Of a DNA stretch of 13,969 nt, positions 13,157 to 13,969 are shown in pieces (positions within the stretch are counted from its first letter, which is position 1; each line of letters begins with the position of its first letter). The notes under the pieces were generated by a model, which saw nothing but the letters and a program-made list of their open reading frames with translations, was not told the DNA's origin and did no database searches. The position numbers and the translations under genes are program-made. Source of the stretch: CAZAQB01 sp964487155 (GTDB lineage: Bacteria > Pseudomonadota > Gammaproteobacteria > Nitrococcales > Nitrococcaceae); assembly GCA_964487155.1 (NCBI GenBank), contig CAZAQB010000089.1, forward strand, positions 1 to 13,969, written 5' to 3'.

Positions 13157-13969
13157 GTGAGCCGTGAGCAGGATCGCCTCTTCATCCGCAACTTTATCGC
13201 GGTGCTGGCGGGCCTGGTGGGGGTGACGCTCATGCTGATCATCGCCGTCAACATCGCCTTTGACCAGAGTGAGCAGGGACCGACGGCGGTGGAGCGGGAT
13301 CGTGCCGCCCAGCGCCTGGCGCCGGCGGGTCAGGTGCGGGTGGCGCCGATCCAGGCCCAGGAGCCGGCAGCACCCGCCGCCGGGCGCGCTGCGTCCGCGG
13401 AACCGCCGGCTCAGCCGCCAGCCCGGGAACAGACCACCACGCAGCGAGTGCCGGACTCGCCGGCGGCCCCGGGCGAGACCGCCGCGGACGCCGCTGCCGC
13501 AGAGTCCTCCGCCGACTCCTCTACCCCGGCAGACGGGTCGCAGCGGCAGCCCGACACGTCGACGGCTGCCGACGCGGCGCCCGCCGAGGCGGCCGATGAC
13601 ACTTCAGAGTCCGGCGCCGGGGGGAATGGCGGCGCCGAGCAAACGCCAGCGGAGCCGGCGGGCGAGGGCGCAGCACAGCCGGCAGCCGCAGCATCGGCGC
13701 CAACCGCGCCACCCACGGAGGCCCTGGCGGCCGGCAAGGCCCTGGCCGAGGGCATGTGCAATGTCTGCCACGCCAACCGGTTCCTGAACTCGCCCCAGGT
13801 TGGCAACCCCACCGCCTGGAAACCACGCCTGGAACGGGATCTAGCCACCCTGGTGCGCCACGTCCAGAACGGCTACGGCAACATGCCCCCGCAGAGCGCC
13901 TTCGGCACCACGGAAGAGATCCGCAAAGCCATCCTGTGGATGGTGGAGGAGGAGACCGGGCTTGAGGTG
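13157..13969 (+). CDS. Membrane-anchored monoheme cytochrome c (c5-like), C-terminus beyond window
   Basis: The 271 codons seen are nearly the whole protein. The start is a GTG (13157-13159) after AGGGAG with six bases between. The product begins MSREQDRLF, followed by an uncleaved-anchor-like membrane helix (about 12-34), which places the rest in the periplasm. Residues 41-190 form a low-complexity linker rich in Ala, Pro, Glu, Ser and Thr. The heme domain (about 185-271) has CNVCH (201-205), covalently binding one heme, and GYGNMPP (239-245), whose M243 is the likely sixth ligand. The helix EEIRKAILWMVEEETG then fits the C-terminal helix of cytochrome c5. The stop codon lies beyond the window; a further domain cannot be excluded. 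Likely role: electron shuttle tethered to the inner membrane with a long reach. It is transcribed away from the kinase. Confidence 0.9.
   Translation, partial: MSREQDRLFIRNFIAVLAGLVGVTLMLIIAVNIAFDQSEQGPTAVERDRAAQRLAPAGQVRVAPIQAQEPAAPAAGRAASAEPPAQPPAREQTTTQRVPDSPAAPGETAADAAAAESSADSSTPADGSQRQPDTSTAADAAPAEAADDTSESGAGGNGGAEQTPAEPAGEGAAQPAAAASAPTAPPTEALAAGKALAEGMCNVCHANRFLNSPQVGNPTAWKPRLERDLATLVRHVQNGYGNMPPQSAFGTTEEIRKAILWMVEEETGLEV

Noticed and set aside
13157..13969. Reading the cytochrome region in other frames (for example 13260-13787 + and 13411-13848 -)
   Set aside because: Only the frame from 13157 gives a ribosome binding site, membrane anchor, CNVCH and GYGNMPP; the others are shadows of its Ala/Pro-rich linker.
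1..13969. CRISPR arrays, tRNA or rRNA genes, insertion sequences, phage genes
   Set aside because: I looked on both strands and saw no spaced direct repeats, tRNA T-loop motifs, transposase motifs or terminal inverted repeats.

Overview
The window is GC-rich DNA. Its gene types point to a Gram-negative, respiring proteobacterium: a Sec-exported giant multicopper oxidase, a membrane-anchored c-type cytochrome of cytochrome c5 style, and a hybrid sensor kinase. A gammaproteobacterium (Chromatiales/Ectothiorhodospiraceae-like) is my guess from style only; nothing in the window fixes the taxon.

Layout, right to left because most genes are on the minus strand. At 13157-13969 (+) a membrane-anchored monoheme cytochrome c runs off the right edge. 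A 208-bp divergent intergenic region separates it from a hybrid histidine kinase (12948-10684, -). Next comes a 470-bp leader holding a class I cyclic di-GMP (GEMM) riboswitch, which feeds a 2008-residue multicopper oxidase (10213-4187, -) of the MnxG/MofA manganese-oxidase type. That gene ends in a textbook intrinsic terminator (4104-4141). A gene-poor stretch of about 0.7 kb follows, with hairpins, an operator-like palindrome and one doubtful small ORF. Then comes an 869-residue polytopic membrane protein fused to a spermidine-synthase-like domain (3430-821, -). After another gene-poor stretch of about 0.6 kb there is a second GEMM riboswitch (about 131-226, -), followed by the first 35 codons of a secreted protein that leaves the left edge (107 to <1, -).

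The most interesting point is that two separate minus-strand units are each preceded by a GEMM riboswitch and each begin with a GTG-started signal peptide. One of them is a giant copper oxidase. This suggests a regulon of exported proteins under cyclic di-GMP control, possibly for extracellular metal (manganese) oxidation linked to the attached or biofilm state. The hybrid kinase just upstream could be a second regulatory input, and the cytochrome a partner in electron flow. Substrate and pathway are inference; the riboswitch motifs, copper motifs, kinase boxes, heme motif and terminator are read directly from the sequence.
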